Part shown: positions 28,099-38,754 of the stretch, piece after piece
Numbering within the stretch: position 1 is the first letter of the stretch
Layout: every line of letters begins with the position of its first letter
Made by a program: the position numbers and the translations under genes
Source: Pseudomonas chlororaphis subsp. piscium
GTDB taxonomy: Bacteria > Pseudomonadota > Gammaproteobacteria > Pseudomonadales > Pseudomonadaceae
Direction of reading: 5' to 3'
NCBI RefSeq assembly: GCF_003850345.1
Contig: NZ_CP027707.1
Coordinates: 4,278,001 to 4,342,000 of the forward strand
DNA length: 64,000 nt
Notes under the pieces: model-generated
The model's database searches: none
What the model was told of the DNA's origin: nothing
The model's input: the letters and a program-made list of their open reading frames with translations, nothing else

Positions 28099-29556
28099 TC
28101 AACGCGCCGCCAGCCGGCGTGGAAACTCCGGCGGCAGGAAATCGCGATCGGGATCGTAGTCGGCCTTGAGGTAATCACCAAGCGCCTTGAGGTCCTGGGG
28201 CGACAAGGTTCCCACCGACTGTTTGAGCCGCAGGGTGTCGAGAATGTAGTCATAACGGCTGTCGTTGTACTGGCGCACCGCGTTGTAGAGCTGGCGCTGG
28301 GCTTCCAGCACATCGACGATATTGCGGGTGCCGACCTGGAAGCCCAGCTGCGAAGCCAGCACCGCGCCCTGGTTGGAAATGATCGACTGGCGCCGCGCCT
28401 TGACCTGATCGACCCCGCTGTTGAGGCCGCGATGCAGGTTGCGGGTCTGCTCCACCACCTGGCGCCGCAGGTTGTCGTTGAGGTACTCGCGCTGATTCAT
28501 CCGCTGGTGGGCCTCGCGCACCTGGGAAGAGGTCTGGCCGCCGCTGAACAGTGGAATGTTCAACTGCAGGCCGACGGAGCGCTGCTCGACATTGCCGCCA
28601 TAGCCGCTGCCACGGATATCGCTGTTGCCGTACCCCAGGTTGTCGTTGTCGCCGGTCTGGTAACGCAGCACCGCGTCCAGGGTCGGCGCGTGCCCGGCCT
28701 TGCGCGCGTTCAGGGTCTGTTGCGTCGCGTCCAGGGCGTGCTGGCTGGCCAGCAGGGTCAGGTTCTGCCGTACCGCGGTGTCGACCCAGCGCCGGGCATC
28801 GTTGGGCTCCGGCAACAATACCGGCATGTCATGCCGCACCCCCTGGATCGCTGCATATTGCTGGTGCGTCAGGGTGTCCAGGGCCTCGAAGGCATCGTCG
28901 GTGCGTTTTTGCGCGACGATCCGGTTGGCCCGCGCGGTGTCATGCCCGGCCTCGGCCTGGAGCACATCGGTACGGTCCGACAGGCCCAGCTGCAAGCCCT
29001 TCTCGGCCAGTTCCAGCTGGCGCTTGAGCGCTGCTTCTTCAGCCTTGGCCGCCGCCAGGGCGTCCTGGGCCTTGAGCAGGCCGAAATAGGCCTGGGCGCT
29101 GTCGAGCATCAGCTTCTGCTCAGCCGCCGCCAGTTCCAGCTGGGCCTGCTGGTCCTCGGCTTCGGCGGCCTTGAGGCTGAACCAGCGATCGGCGCGGAAG
29201 ATCGGCTGGTTCAACACCGCCTGGTAGCTGGTGCCACTGCGCCGGGTGTCCTGCTTTGGCTGTTGCAGGGAGGTGCTGGTGCCATTGAGCTCGGCGCTGG
29301 CCGACAGCGTGGGCAGCAGCCCGGCGCGGGCCTGGGGCACCGCCTCGGCGCGAGCGGCCTGGTCGGCACGGGCCGCCGCCAGTTCGCTGTTGTTCTGCTG
29401 GGCATCCAGGTACACCCGCCAGAGGTCGCTGGGCATGGCCTGGCGCGGGTATTCGGCCGCCTGCGCCAGGGAGGCGGCCGGCAATGCGGCAAGCAACAGA
29501 GGGACAAGCAACCAGCCGGCAAGGGCTCGCTGCCGCGAAATCATGGGTTTGATCAT
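28099..29556 (-). CDS. fitE: TolC-family outer-membrane channel for FitD export
   Basis: 485 residues. Signal peptide at residues 1-34 (LVPLLLAALPAASLAQAAE). The rest consists of two homologous helical/strand repeats of the outer-membrane efflux family: ARADQAARAEAVPQARAGLLPTL... in the first and REAHQRMNQREYL... in the second, with the typical ending LGFQVGTRNIVDVLEAQRQLYNA. It would form the outer-membrane exit of the type I system built by FitA/FitC and FitB. The gene follows fitD by 81 bases. A second in-frame ATG at 29544 is possible. Confidence 0.92.
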   Translation of the reverse strand: MIKPMISRQRALAGWLLVPLLLAALPAASLAQAAEYPRQAMPSDLWRVYLDAQQNNSELAAARADQAARAEAVPQARAGLLPTLSASAELNGTSTSLQQPKQDTRRSGTSYQAVLNQPIFRADRWFSLKAAEAEDQQAQLELAAAEQKLMLDSAQAYFGLLKAQDALAAAKAEEAALKRQLELAEKGLQLGLSDRTDVLQAEAGHDTARANRIVAQKRTDDAFEALDTLTHQQYAAIQGVRHDMPVLLPEPNDARRWVDTAVRQNLTLLASQHALDATQQTLNARKAGHAPTLDAVLRYQTGDNDNLGYGNSDIRGSGYGGNVEQRSVGLQLNIPLFSGGQTSSQVREAHQRMNQREYLNDNLRRQVVEQTRNLHRGLNSGVDQVKARRQSIISNQGAVLASQLGFQVGTRNIVDVLEAQRQLYNAVRQYNDSRYDYILDTLRLKQSVGTLSPQDLKALGDYLKADYDPDRDFLPPEFPRRLAAR

Positions 29557-29637
29557 GGTTTGCTGTTCTACATAAAGAAGTGATTCGGCCGGAGACAGGA
29601 GAGGCTTTGCGCCCCTCCCGTGGTTGCTCCTGCGTGG

Positions 29638-32600
29638 TCAGGTCAGTGAAGGCACCAGCACCGCCTGGGCGGCCTGACGGTTTTGCGGCACCTGTTCACG
29701 AGCGCCGCCGGTGTCGGCGAAGGCCGCCATGGCCCCGCTCAGTTTGGCCAGGCTGGGGCCCTCAACCTCCGTCACCGAGGCGATGTCATTCGCCGTCGGC
29801 AGGGTCTGGCGCTCGCGCGAGGACAGCTCGAACAAAGCGTCCCTGGCCGATCCCGCCTGGGCAAAGCCCTTCACCAGATGATCGACACTGATCACCGATG
29901 AGTCGCCTTGCAGCTCGATCTGCAGATGCCGATGCGCCGCGGCCTGGTTGCCCAACACCTGGCGCAGCACCAGGGCCGTGCCGGTGCCGGCGTCGGTCAG
30001 CAGCACGTTCTCGCCCTGACGGCTGACGAGGATGTTCTTGCCATCGGCCACCGGCAGGATCAGGCGATCCAGGGCCTGGCCCGGGTCATCGTTGTCGATC
30101 ACCACCGTGCGGTAGTGCGCCCACATCGCCGGGCTGAAGCGGTAGGTGTCGCTGGCACCGCCGCCATGCAGCACCACGCTGTCGACCCCGGCGATCAACG
30201 GCGGCGCCAGTTCGTCCTGACGACCGCCGACGCCCCCGCCCTGCAGCAGCAGCGAGGAGCCGATACGCTCGACATTGCCGTAGTGCCCGAGCTTCTGCGC
30301 AGCCCCCTGCTTGACCTTGTACAGCGCCTGCTCCGTCGGGCTGTAGACATAGGCCGAGCGCTGCGATTCGGCGGCCACGCCGATAAAACGCAGGTCGCTC
30401 GCGGCGGGAATGCCGGTGCTGGCGAACATCTGCCCGCTGGCGACATCGAACCAGCCCTGGCTGTCGGCGCCTTGCAAGGTCAACACGCCTTTGGCTCGCC
30501 ACTGCCCGGCCACTTGGGCCAGCGCCTGGGGCAGATTACCCAGGTGTTGCTGCTGCCAGCCCTTGTCGACCGCCACCAGCTGCACATCGCCGCTGTTGGT
30601 GCGCAGCAGGACTTCGCCCTGCACCGTCGTCAGCCGCAACCCGGCATCCACCTGGACCGCCGAGCGCAGTTGCGCCTCGGGCATCGGCAGCGTGGCGGCG
30701 GGCAACCGCGCCGAGGCCTCAAGCACCTCGTCGCCACCGAACGCGGTCGCCAGCGCCTCGGGCGTCATCGGTGCCTGGAGGTAGAGCTTGCCGCTCTCGG
30801 GCTCGAACAGCCGCGCGCTGGAGCTGGCGCTGTCGAAGCCGAGAAACTGCAGCGGCTTGCCTTGCAGCGAGGACGCCGCCACGATCACCTGGCCGTTGTG
30901 GTACCACACCGGCAGCGCGCTCTTACCATCGGCGGCCTTGGCTCCGAATACCGCCAGGGTGGCATTGCTGCCGCTGACACTGGCCAGGTCCTTCCACCAG
31001 GTGCTGCGACCCTTGAGCCAATGCTCGTTGACCGCTTCATAGCTCAGGCGCCCTGTCGCCTCGATCCGCGCGACACGCCCGTCCTCGGTCACGGCCACCA
31101 GATGGCCGTTGAGTTCGAGCACATTGGCCAGGGTCGGCGTGGCCAGGCGCAAGGCACTCGGCTGGCTACCGTCGAGGACCTGCTGCCCCGGCCCTTCCTG
31201 GCGGAACAGCACCTTCTCCTTCTGGCTGTAGAAGAAAAACACTTCCTGGCCAGCGGGCTGCGGCATGCTGCCGGCGAACACCAGATCCGCCGGAATCGGC
31301 CAGGCGCTCTGGGGTTTGCCCTGGGCATCCACCGGCGGCAGCTGACCCGCCGGGGGCGCCAGGTTCGGCTTGATCACCGTGCCGTCGCTGGTGCGCACCC
31401 AGTAGCGGTGCGCGACTTTGGCGTTATCCAGACCAAACACCGTCACCAGCGCCGCGGCGCTCGGCTCCATCATCGGCGCGCCCAGGTTGTACACCGGGGT
31501 GGCGCGCTGCGTGGTTTGGTTCTGGTAGCCCTGGAGCATGGCCTTGAGCGCATCGCCATGCTGGCCGGTGCGGGCCGACAGTTGCAGCAATGCGTCATCG
31601 CCGACCACCCCGACCAGCTCCATCCGGTCACCGATGATGCGGAAGTTCAGCTCGGCTTCCCGCTCCTTGAACTGATAACGACGGGCCAGGTAGACCGCGT
31701 CGCCCTCTTGCCAGAACCGGCTGATCCGGCCCGCGCTCTGGTTGAACGACGGGGCGAACTGCGCGTCGACCTTGCCGGTGGCGATCTCGACCCGCCACGC
31801 CGCGGCGTTCTCGGCGTCGACGAAGTAGGCATGCTCGCCGATGACCGCCCCCAACTGGGCATTCCTGGCCTGTTCCACCTGGGTGTCGGTGAACAGCATG
31901 CGGTCCTTGGCGACGTCGTAGAACGCCCGGCCGACATTGCGTCCTTCGTGGCTGTAGTTATCGACGACCACGTACTGACCGTGCAGTTGATGGGCCTTGG
32001 CCAGTTCGCTCAGGTGCTGTTCGATACGCTGGCCAGGCAGCTGCCATTTGCTCGCGTCTTCCTCCACCACCCGAGCGCTCATGCCGGCGAAATCGACTTC
32101 GCGCACCTCGCCCTTGGCGTTGACCACCAGCACCTGGCCGTTGTGCGCCGGGTCGAGCTTGACCACCACGCCGCCCACCACCAGCTGGTCCTTCGACACG
32201 CTGATGCTCTCGCTCGCCAGCTGGCTGCTGTCGATGATCCAGCGCGACGGCGTGCCGGACTCGCTGGACAGATCGACCCGGGTGCCTTCATTGAGGCCGA
32301 CCAGATAGCGCCCGCCCGCGCCCTTGATCTGGTAGTTCAGATAGCCGTACAGCTCCTTGGGCAGCTCGGGTATCACCAGTTGCCGGTCGCGCGAATCGAG
32401 CAGCACCTCGATCGGGGTGTCGACGTACTCCTGGCGAATCCGCCGGATCGTCTCCTCGCTCGGGAAGATGTAGAAGTCGTAGTCGAAGCGCCGGTCTTCC
32501 TCGAGCCTGCGGATCACGTCGAAACCGGTGTCATGCCGGGTGGTGGACCCAGGCAGGATCATGTACTCGTAGCTGATGTAGGACTTGGGCGTGCCCGGCA

Positions 32601-35600
32601 GGATCACCGCCGTGCTGTCGCCATGCTCCAGCGTGCGCGTGGCGTCCTTGTAGCCGATGCCGCTGCGCACCTCGATCGCCTGGCCACGGTCGTGGATCAT
32701 CTGTGGGAAATCCCCGGCCCAGAAGAAGTAGTTGATCGCCCCGGAACCGGTGGAGCCGTGGTGGGTGCGATAAATGTACTGGCTGTCGAAACCTATCTGG
32801 TTGTTGCGCAGGTCCAGGCGCTTGACCACCGCGCCGGCCAGCGGCACCAGCACCTTCTTCTCCGCGTCGTAACGGTAGCCGTTGCCTTTATAGGCCTTGT
32901 CGACCGTATCGAAATAGCGCCCGACCGCCTTGGCGTCCTCGGCCACCGCGCCGAAGGCCTGGGCCAGCGCGGTGAAGCCCACCGCCAGGCCGCCGAGGAT
33001 TACCCCCGCGCCACCGAGCACCGCGGCCGCCGTCGAGGCGCCGAGCAGCCCGGCGCCGACTCCGGCCGCGCCGGTGACGAAGCTGGCCGAGTCGAACGCC
33101 AGCTGGGTGCCGAACACCGCCTTCTGCACATCGTTCTCGGCATGGGCCAGTTCATAGGCATCCAGGCCGACCATGGCCCCGCCAAACAGCACGCCCGCGC
33201 CTTCGTTGACGGTGTGGCCCAGGGTCGAGGCAAAGTCCTTGAGCGAGGTTTCCGCAGCCATGGCTTCGCCGCGCAACGCGGTCTGTACCAGTTCGGTGAC
33301 CTTGACCACGTCCTGCAAGGTGCCATGGCCGATCTGCGCCAGGCCCAGGTAGCTGTGGATCTTCAGCGCGGTGGCCAGGTCCGGCGAGACCGTGCCCTGG
33401 GCCGTGTCCTTGCGGTTCTTGTCGGCAAACCACTGGATCAGCGTCTGTACCGCGAAGCCGGCGTTCAGGCCGTCCACCGGCGATGCTTCGCTAATGCCGG
33501 CACGGGGCCGTATCTGGCCATGCTCCAGGGTGAAGTGTTCGTTGAACACCCGCATGTGCTCATCGACGAAACGCCGGAACTCGACAAAGGTGCCATCGTC
33601 GGTGGCCAGCCAGCGGGTCTGCTCGGGTTGGTCACGGTTGATGAACTGGACCCGATAGCCGCCCTCCTTCTGCTCCTCGATGTTGGCAATGATCGGTATC
33701 CATTGGCTGCCCAACTGATGTTCCTGGGCCAGCCGGGTGCTGGCGACTTCGAAGCGCGCGCCCCACTGCTCGGCGTCGAAGGTGGTCAAGGCCGCTCCCA
33801 GGCGCAGGTCTTCGCTGACGCGCTGCTGGGCGTCCACCGCCTGCTCCACCTGGCGGCGCTGGCCGATGACCCCCGCCAGCTCCTCGGGCCGCGACAGGTC
33901 GGCCACATTCAGCCCGTTGCCCACCGGCACCTCGGCCATCTTGCCGGTGTCGATCTCGATCAGGTTGAAGGCCGGCTGCGACTGGCTGCCGAACGAGCCA
34001 TAGTGCGCGGCCAGCTTGCGCTCCACCAGGTGCTGCTGCATGGCCTTGGTCAGAGCCTTGGTGGAGTCGAAGGCGAAGATCCCCACGTTCGGGTCGTAGA
34101 AGTAGTAGCGACGGCCCTCGGCGGTCTGTGTGCTGCCCACCATCATCGAGTGGTTCTGGGTGTTGAGGGCGAACATCGAGGTACCGCTGCCGGCGGCCAG
34201 CCGCGAGACCACCTCGGCCAGCTTGAACTGTCCCAGCTCCTTCGACGCCTGGACCGCTTCGACATTGGAATGCAGGCGGATCAGGCTGTTCTTGAGCAGC
34301 GTCGAGCTGCCCGCCTGAGGGTCGGCGGAGGCCAGGAACAGCTTCTGCACCAGGCTGTTGACGCCCGCCTCGCCGCCACTGGCCAGGGCCACGGCCATCG
34401 CCCGGACCAGGGGGTAGCAACGGCCGCCGGAGCGGTCGCCCACCAGCGACAGGTAGAAGTCCTGCGGCGCCAGCTGGCCGAAGACACTGCCGGCCTTGTG
34501 GAAGTCTTCGCTGAACACTGCGGTCTGGCGCAGCACCTTGTCGATGTACTCGGCCTGGGCGGTTTCCGTGATGCGACCGCTCAGGGCGCCACGCTCGCGG
34601 GGAGTGAGGGTGCCGTCGAGAAACAGCTGCTTCATCTCCAGGGCCGACATCTTGTCGTTCACCCTGGGGATCTTGATCTCACGGAAATCCCGCAGGCCGT
34701 CGCTGAACGCCGTGCCGCGCGCCCCCCGCTGATAGGCCTCGGCAATCGCATAACGCTCGCCGACGCTGCTGGCGCGCTCCTCGCCTGCGCCCTGGATCGC
34801 CGTATCGTCGGTGCGCACCACCGCGGCGCTCCCCTCCTTGGCCTTGATCTGCTGCCAGAGCCAGGTCTTTTCCACCGAGCCGGCTTCACGCAACACCGGG
34901 TCGTACTGCGCCCGGTAGTAGTCCTGGGTGAGGTTGAGCTGCTTGATCTGCTGGTCGATCAGGCCCTTGTCGCTGGCCCCGCGCCGGTCTTGCTGGAGTT
35001 GGTAGCGCTTGTCGGCCAGCTGTTGGATATCGGCGTTGACCTTGGCCTGGACCGCTTCGCGCAGCTGGTTCCAACTGGCGATCGCCGGATGCTCGGGAGA
35101 AAAGGCGCCCTCAGTGTAGACGCCGTCGGCCACCCCTTCGACCGACACCCCGAACTGGGTCGCGACTTTCTTCAGGTTCTGGTGCACCTGCTCGCGGTAG
35201 GTGGCGAACTCGGCCCGGTTGCGCTCCACCACCTGAGGGTCGGCGGTCTGGATCGCCAGGGGCTGGGCGCCGTCGCGCAGCTTCGGCCAGACCATCTGCC
35301 CTTCGCGCTGGTACTCCTGGCGCTGGAACACCAGTTGCCACTGGCCATCGACGTACTGCATGTAGGCCGCGGCCAGGCCCTCGGCGGTGCCGGCGACCTG
35401 ATAGTCCTTGTAGTCCACCGCCATCACCACGTTGTCGTACAGCAGCGAGCTGTTGACCCGACCGTCGTGGTAGACCCGGAAGGTGTTGGCGTCCAGGCTG
35501 GTCACCACCAGCGAGCAGCCCGACAAGGTCCCGGTGAAGAGGAAGCTGCCCGCGGCCGCGTGCTTGGGAATATCCACATAGGCCGGCGCGGCATTGGCCT

Positions 35601-38600
35601 GGTTCGGGCCGTTGTAGCCGAGGAAATACGCCGGCACGCTGTCGACGCCGCTGCCGGCAATGTCATTGGCGCTGTGCTCGGTGTATTCGAGCTCGTACAG
35701 GTTCGGCGCGACCTTGACCAACTGCACGTTGCCCTGGGCCGGCAAGCGTCCCGACTTGACCAGGGCCTCGGCGCTCAGGGTGTGGGTCTTGGCGAACTGC
35801 ACAGGGTCGGCGGCGAACTGCTGGATGTCGGCGCTGCCCTGGCGCGGTTCGAACCCGGCCCCCAGGGACGCCAGCCCGGTCTTGAGCTGCAGGTCCTTCG
35901 CTGCTTGCCCCAGCAGCGCGGGCAACGGGCCAACGCTGGTGAAGCGCGGCGGATGGAACTCCTCGGCCGCCGGCAAGCCCTGGTTGACGATGGGCAGCAC
36001 GCGAGCCATCACCCCGTCGTACAGCTCGCCGTGCAGCGCCTCCCTGCTGCCTTCGGCGCGGTAGCGGTCGAACATCTGCAGCAGGTCCTGGCCGATGCTG
36101 CCCGGCCCCTGGGGTTCATAGCGGGCGGCGACGTACAGGGTCTCGAAGAACGAGTGATAGCCGTTGCGGATCATGAAGGCCGCGTTGGCCATCTGGAACT
36201 GCCAGTACTGCTTGACGCTCAGGGCGCCACCGAACAACTCCGGCAAGGCATTGCTGACGGTCTGGGTGGTCCCGGAAATACCGCCCACGAATGGGGTGTC
36301 CAGGTCGTTCATGTAGCGGGTGGCGGCATTGCCCGGGTCGGGACGGAACTGGCTGTAGCTGCGGTACTTGTCGTCCGCGATCAGGAACGTGGCATCGGCC
36401 TGGGCCTGCTCCGGGTGGGTATTGAGGATCAGGTAGGGGTCGGGCTGATTCAGCCGGTTGTTGATCATGACCTTGTCGGCGCCACTCTGCGGCGCCAGCG
36501 CGGCATGGCCATTGACCGGCACCGCGGCCTTGGAAAAGCTGTCGGCCACCGGGCGCAGGGCATGGAACAGCGCCTGCTTGCGCAGGCTGCGGCCCTGGTC
36601 GCTCGACAGCAGCGCCTCGACGGTCGGGCGCAGTTTGCCATCGGCCTGCTCCAGCCCTTCGGGGCCACGCAACAACAGGGTCAGCAGCTTGCTGTCCAGG
36701 GACCGCTCGACCGCCACCTGATCGAACACATGCACTTTCGGATTATCCGGATGCTGCGCCGCGTTGGCCGCGGCGACCCGTTGGGTTTCCGCGTCGATCG
36801 CCCGGACCCGCCATGGCTCGTACAGCGGCGCCAGCAGCAGCTTGGCCTGGGCAATGTCGCTCTGCACATAACCGCCTTGCAGGACCTTGGCCAGCGCCTG
36901 GTTGTTCACTAGTTTGTCGGCCAGGCCGAACAGCAGCGCGTCGTTGTCGCGGCTCTGCCAGACCGACGCGGCGAAGGCCTGCTCCCAGAGCACCTTGTTC
37001 AGGTTGTTGCCCTTGATATCGCGCAGGCTGGCGCGGCTGTGTTCCGGCATCAGCACCCCGGCCGGGGTGATGTGGTTGCGCTCGAGCAAGCGGGTTAGCT
37101 GCTGCACGAAGGTCGTGCGCTCGCGGCTGCCTTCGAACAGCCGGCTGGCCTTGATGCCGCCGTCGCGCAGTTGCTCCAGCTTGTCGAAAAACGCCGCGTT
37201 GTATTGATACAGGGCGTCGGTCTGCGCCTTGCTCAGGTGGCTGCTGCTGACCTTGTCACCGTCGACAGTCATCAGCGCAAAAGGCGTCGCAGCGCGGTAA
37301 TCGCCGCCCTGAGGCATTTCCAGCAGGTACTGGCGCTCGGCAAAACCCACCGAGCGTTCGAGCTCGTGGATATTGACGAAGACGCCGTCACGGTCGGGGT
37401 GGTAGCTGTTCTGGCGAAAACCTTCGAGGCCGATGGTCTGGAAGCTGGCGATGTCCGCGTTCTGGTTGATCAGATCGCTCAAGGCGCCGGCCAGGGGCAC
37501 TTCGCGGGTGACGGTGGTGGTGGGCGACTGGCCGGAGACCTGGATGCCGACCTGGTTCGGCACCTTGCGATCGACACTAGTCAACAGCAGTTTGTGGCCG
37601 TTGCCCAGCACCTGGGCCTTGAAGCCTTCGCGCAAGGAGCTTTCCGACACCAGGTGGTTGGCGAAGTACTGCTCGACAAAGGACGTCTTGACCAGCACCG
37701 AGCGGATCGGCGCGTAGGTCGGCGAGCGGAAGGACGGCGGCTCGTTCTTCAGCCGGTACTGTTGCTGCCAGGCCAGGGAGCGGGCCGCGGTGCCGAAGGA
37801 GAAGTTCAGCACCCCGTCGGTGGGCACCACCAGCCTGCCATTCTCCAGGAAGAAGTCCTTGAAGCGCCCATCGGTGCTGGCATTGACCAGCGCCACGTTC
37901 ATACGGACGTAGCCGGGGCGCTCTTCCATCATCAGCAGGGAAATGTTCACCGGCAGATCGTCGGAGGCCCGGGGCGGCTTGGCCAGCGCGCCGAGGCTCG
38001 CCGCTTGCTGCTCGGGCGCGGCCTTGAGCAAGCTGTTGTAGCGGGCGCTGACTTCCTTGTAGGCCTGCAACTCGGAGAACAGCTTCACGTATTTCTGGCT
38101 GAAGGTGGAGTCGGCCACCTGAATGGTCAACTGCTGCTCCAGGCGCTCGATCCGCCCCTTGAGCTTGCCCTGCTTGGCCAGGGCATCGGCCTTCAGGCCC
38201 TTGATTTCCAGCTGCTTGGCACCACCGGGGCTGAGCATGCCCAGGGCGGTGTTCCAGGTGCTGTCATAGTGAGTGATCGCCGTCTGCTGGCGGCTGTACA
38301 ACAGGATGTCGCGGTCCAGTTGCAGCTTGTAGGCGCTGGTCGCCGGGGTGTCGGGGATGGCGTTCATCTCCTGGCGGCGTTGCTGCAGCGTCTTCAACTG
38401 GTCACCGACCGAGACCGGGTTGTCTTGCATCTGATAATGCTGGGCGGCCAGCACGCTCAGGGTGCTCTGCTGCATTTCCAGCAGGCGCTCGCCAACCTGG
38501 GCGATGTACGCGGCGCGCTCGTCGGCGCTCATGTTGAACCATTCGGTTTGCCGGCCTGCCGCCTTGACCTGTTGATCGATCAGGGTATTGAGCAGGCGCG

Positions 38601-38625
38601 TGAAGTCCTTGGACATGGAAGCCAT
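29638..38625 (-). CDS. fitD: Insecticidal toxin, Mcf (makes caterpillars floppy) family
   Basis: 2995 residues; the known P. protegens toxin is about 3003. Seen in order: a helical N-terminal region; a papain-like protease centre with Cys1403 in GGRCYP, His1492 in NHSMM and Asp1511 in YDPNVG; a hydrophobic helical stretch at about 1800-1890 (GGAMVGLDAYELA, VTGAAGVGAGLLGAST) continuing into a region like the TcdA/TcdB pore-forming domain; a long beta-rich part; and one RTX-like motif LHGGGASDTYRF near the C-terminus. RC(D/Y) with Cys-His-Asp matches the MCF effector module of MARTX toxins and Photorhabdus Mcf1, where it self-cleaves inside host cells. ATG 38625 has AGGA eight bases upstream; TTG 38655 is less likely. 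Exported by FitABC/FitE. Confidence 0.95.
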   Translation of the reverse strand: MASMSKDFTRLLNTLIDQQVKAAGRQTEWFNMSADERAAYIAQVGERLLEMQQSTLSVLAAQHYQMQDNPVSVGDQLKTLQQRRQEMNAIPDTPATSAYKLQLDRDILLYSRQQTAITHYDSTWNTALGMLSPGGAKQLEIKGLKADALAKQGKLKGRIERLEQQLTIQVADSTFSQKYVKLFSELQAYKEVSARYNSLLKAAPEQQAASLGALAKPPRASDDLPVNISLLMMEERPGYVRMNVALVNASTDGRFKDFFLENGRLVVPTDGVLNFSFGTAARSLAWQQQYRLKNEPPSFRSPTYAPIRSVLVKTSFVEQYFANHLVSESSLREGFKAQVLGNGHKLLLTSVDRKVPNQVGIQVSGQSPTTTVTREVPLAGALSDLINQNADIASFQTIGLEGFRQNSYHPDRDGVFVNIHELERSVGFAERQYLLEMPQGGDYRAATPFALMTVDGDKVSSSHLSKAQTDALYQYNAAFFDKLEQLRDGGIKASRLFEGSRERTTFVQQLTRLLERNHITPAGVLMPEHSRASLRDIKGNNLNKVLWEQAFAASVWQSRDNDALLFGLADKLVNNQALAKVLQGGYVQSDIAQAKLLLAPLYEPWRVRAIDAETQRVAAANAAQHPDNPKVHVFDQVAVERSLDSKLLTLLLRGPEGLEQADGKLRPTVEALLSSDQGRSLRKQALFHALRPVADSFSKAAVPVNGHAALAPQSGADKVMINNRLNQPDPYLILNTHPEQAQADATFLIADDKYRSYSQFRPDPGNAATRYMNDLDTPFVGGISGTTQTVSNALPELFGGALSVKQYWQFQMANAAFMIRNGYHSFFETLYVAARYEPQGPGSIGQDLLQMFDRYRAEGSREALHGELYDGVMARVLPIVNQGLPAAEEFHPPRFTSVGPLPALLGQAAKDLQLKTGLASLGAGFEPRQGSADIQQFAADPVQFAKTHTLSAEALVKSGRLPAQGNVQLVKVAPNLYELEYTEHSANDIAGSGVDSVPAYFLGYNGPNQANAAPAYVDIPKHAAAGSFLFTGTLSGCSLVVTSLDANTFRVYHDGRVNSSLLYDNVVMAVDYKDYQVAGTAEGLAAAYMQYVDGQWQLVFQRQEYQREGQMVWPKLRDGAQPLAIQTADPQVVERNRAEFATYREQVHQNLKKVATQFGVSVEGVADGVYTEGAFSPEHPAIASWNQLREAVQAKVNADIQQLADKRYQLQQDRRGASDKGLIDQQIKQLNLTQDYYRAQYDPVLREAGSVEKTWLWQQIKAKEGSAAVVRTDDTAIQGAGEERASSVGERYAIAEAYQRGARGTAFSDGLRDFREIKIPRVNDKMSALEMKQLFLDGTLTPRERGALSGRITETAQAEYIDKVLRQTAVFSEDFHKAGSVFGQLAPQDFYLSLVGDRSGGRCYPLVRAMAVALASGGEAGVNSLVQKLFLASADPQAGSSTLLKNSLIRLHSNVEAVQASKELGQFKLAEVVSRLAAGSGTSMFALNTQNHSMMVGSTQTAEGRRYYFYDPNVGIFAFDSTKALTKAMQQHLVERKLAAHYGSFGSQSQPAFNLIEIDTGKMAEVPVGNGLNVADLSRPEELAGVIGQRRQVEQAVDAQQRVSEDLRLGAALTTFDAEQWGARFEVASTRLAQEHQLGSQWIPIIANIEEQKEGGYRVQFINRDQPEQTRWLATDDGTFVEFRRFVDEHMRVFNEHFTLEHGQIRPRAGISEASPVDGLNAGFAVQTLIQWFADKNRKDTAQGTVSPDLATALKIHSYLGLAQIGHGTLQDVVKVTELVQTALRGEAMAAETSLKDFASTLGHTVNEGAGVLFGGAMVGLDAYELAHAENDVQKAVFGTQLAFDSASFVTGAAGVGAGLLGASTAAAVLGGAGVILGGLAVGFTALAQAFGAVAEDAKAVGRYFDTVDKAYKGNGYRYDAEKKVLVPLAGAVVKRLDLRNNQIGFDSQYIYRTHHGSTGSGAINYFFWAGDFPQMIHDRGQAIEVRSGIGYKDATRTLEHGDSTAVILPGTPKSYISYEYMILPGSTTRHDTGFDVIRRLEEDRRFDYDFYIFPSEETIRRIRQEYVDTPIEVLLDSRDRQLVIPELPKELYGYLNYQIKGAGGRYLVGLNEGTRVDLSSESGTPSRWIIDSSQLASESISVSKDQLVVGGVVVKLDPAHNGQVLVVNAKGEVREVDFAGMSARVVEEDASKWQLPGQRIEQHLSELAKAHQLHGQYVVVDNYSHEGRNVGRAFYDVAKDRMLFTDTQVEQARNAQLGAVIGEHAYFVDAENAAAWRVEIATGKVDAQFAPSFNQSAGRISRFWQEGDAVYLARRYQFKEREAELNFRIIGDRMELVGVVGDDALLQLSARTGQHGDALKAMLQGYQNQTTQRATPVYNLGAPMMEPSAAALVTVFGLDNAKVAHRYWVRTSDGTVIKPNLAPPAGQLPPVDAQGKPQSAWPIPADLVFAGSMPQPAGQEVFFFYSQKEKVLFRQEGPGQQVLDGSQPSALRLATPTLANVLELNGHLVAVTEDGRVARIEATGRLSYEAVNEHWLKGRSTWWKDLASVSGSNATLAVFGAKAADGKSALPVWYHNGQVIVAASSLQGKPLQFLGFDSASSSARLFEPESGKLYLQAPMTPEALATAFGGDEVLEASARLPAATLPMPEAQLRSAVQVDAGLRLTTVQGEVLLRTNSGDVQLVAVDKGWQQQHLGNLPQALAQVAGQWRAKGVLTLQGADSQGWFDVASGQMFASTGIPAASDLRFIGVAAESQRSAYVYSPTEQALYKVKQGAAQKLGHYGNVERIGSSLLLQGGGVGGRQDELAPPLIAGVDSVVLHGGGASDTYRFSPAMWAHYRTVVIDNDDPGQALDRLILPVADGKNILVSRQGENVLLTDAGTGTALVLRQVLGNQAAAHRHLQIELQGDSSVISVDHLVKGFAQAGSARDALFELSSRERQTLPTANDIASVTEVEGPSLAKLSGAMAAFADTGGAREQVPQNRQAAQAVLVPSLT

Positions 38626-38754
38626 TGCAGTGATCCTTTGTCTGTTTTGAGCCAAGCCCTTCGCACCGCGAAAGGCTGCCTATTCGGTATGGGTATCCGG
38701 GGTGGGGAGAGATGCCTGGTTCGTGCGTTCTCCTGCCGTCAGTGGGTCAGCGGT

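Noticed and set aside
29908..36912. Open frame of 2334 codons on the plus strand, opposite fitD
   Set aside because: It is a mirror of the high-GC third positions of fitD; the product is His/Gln/Arg/Ala-rich low-complexity with no domain.
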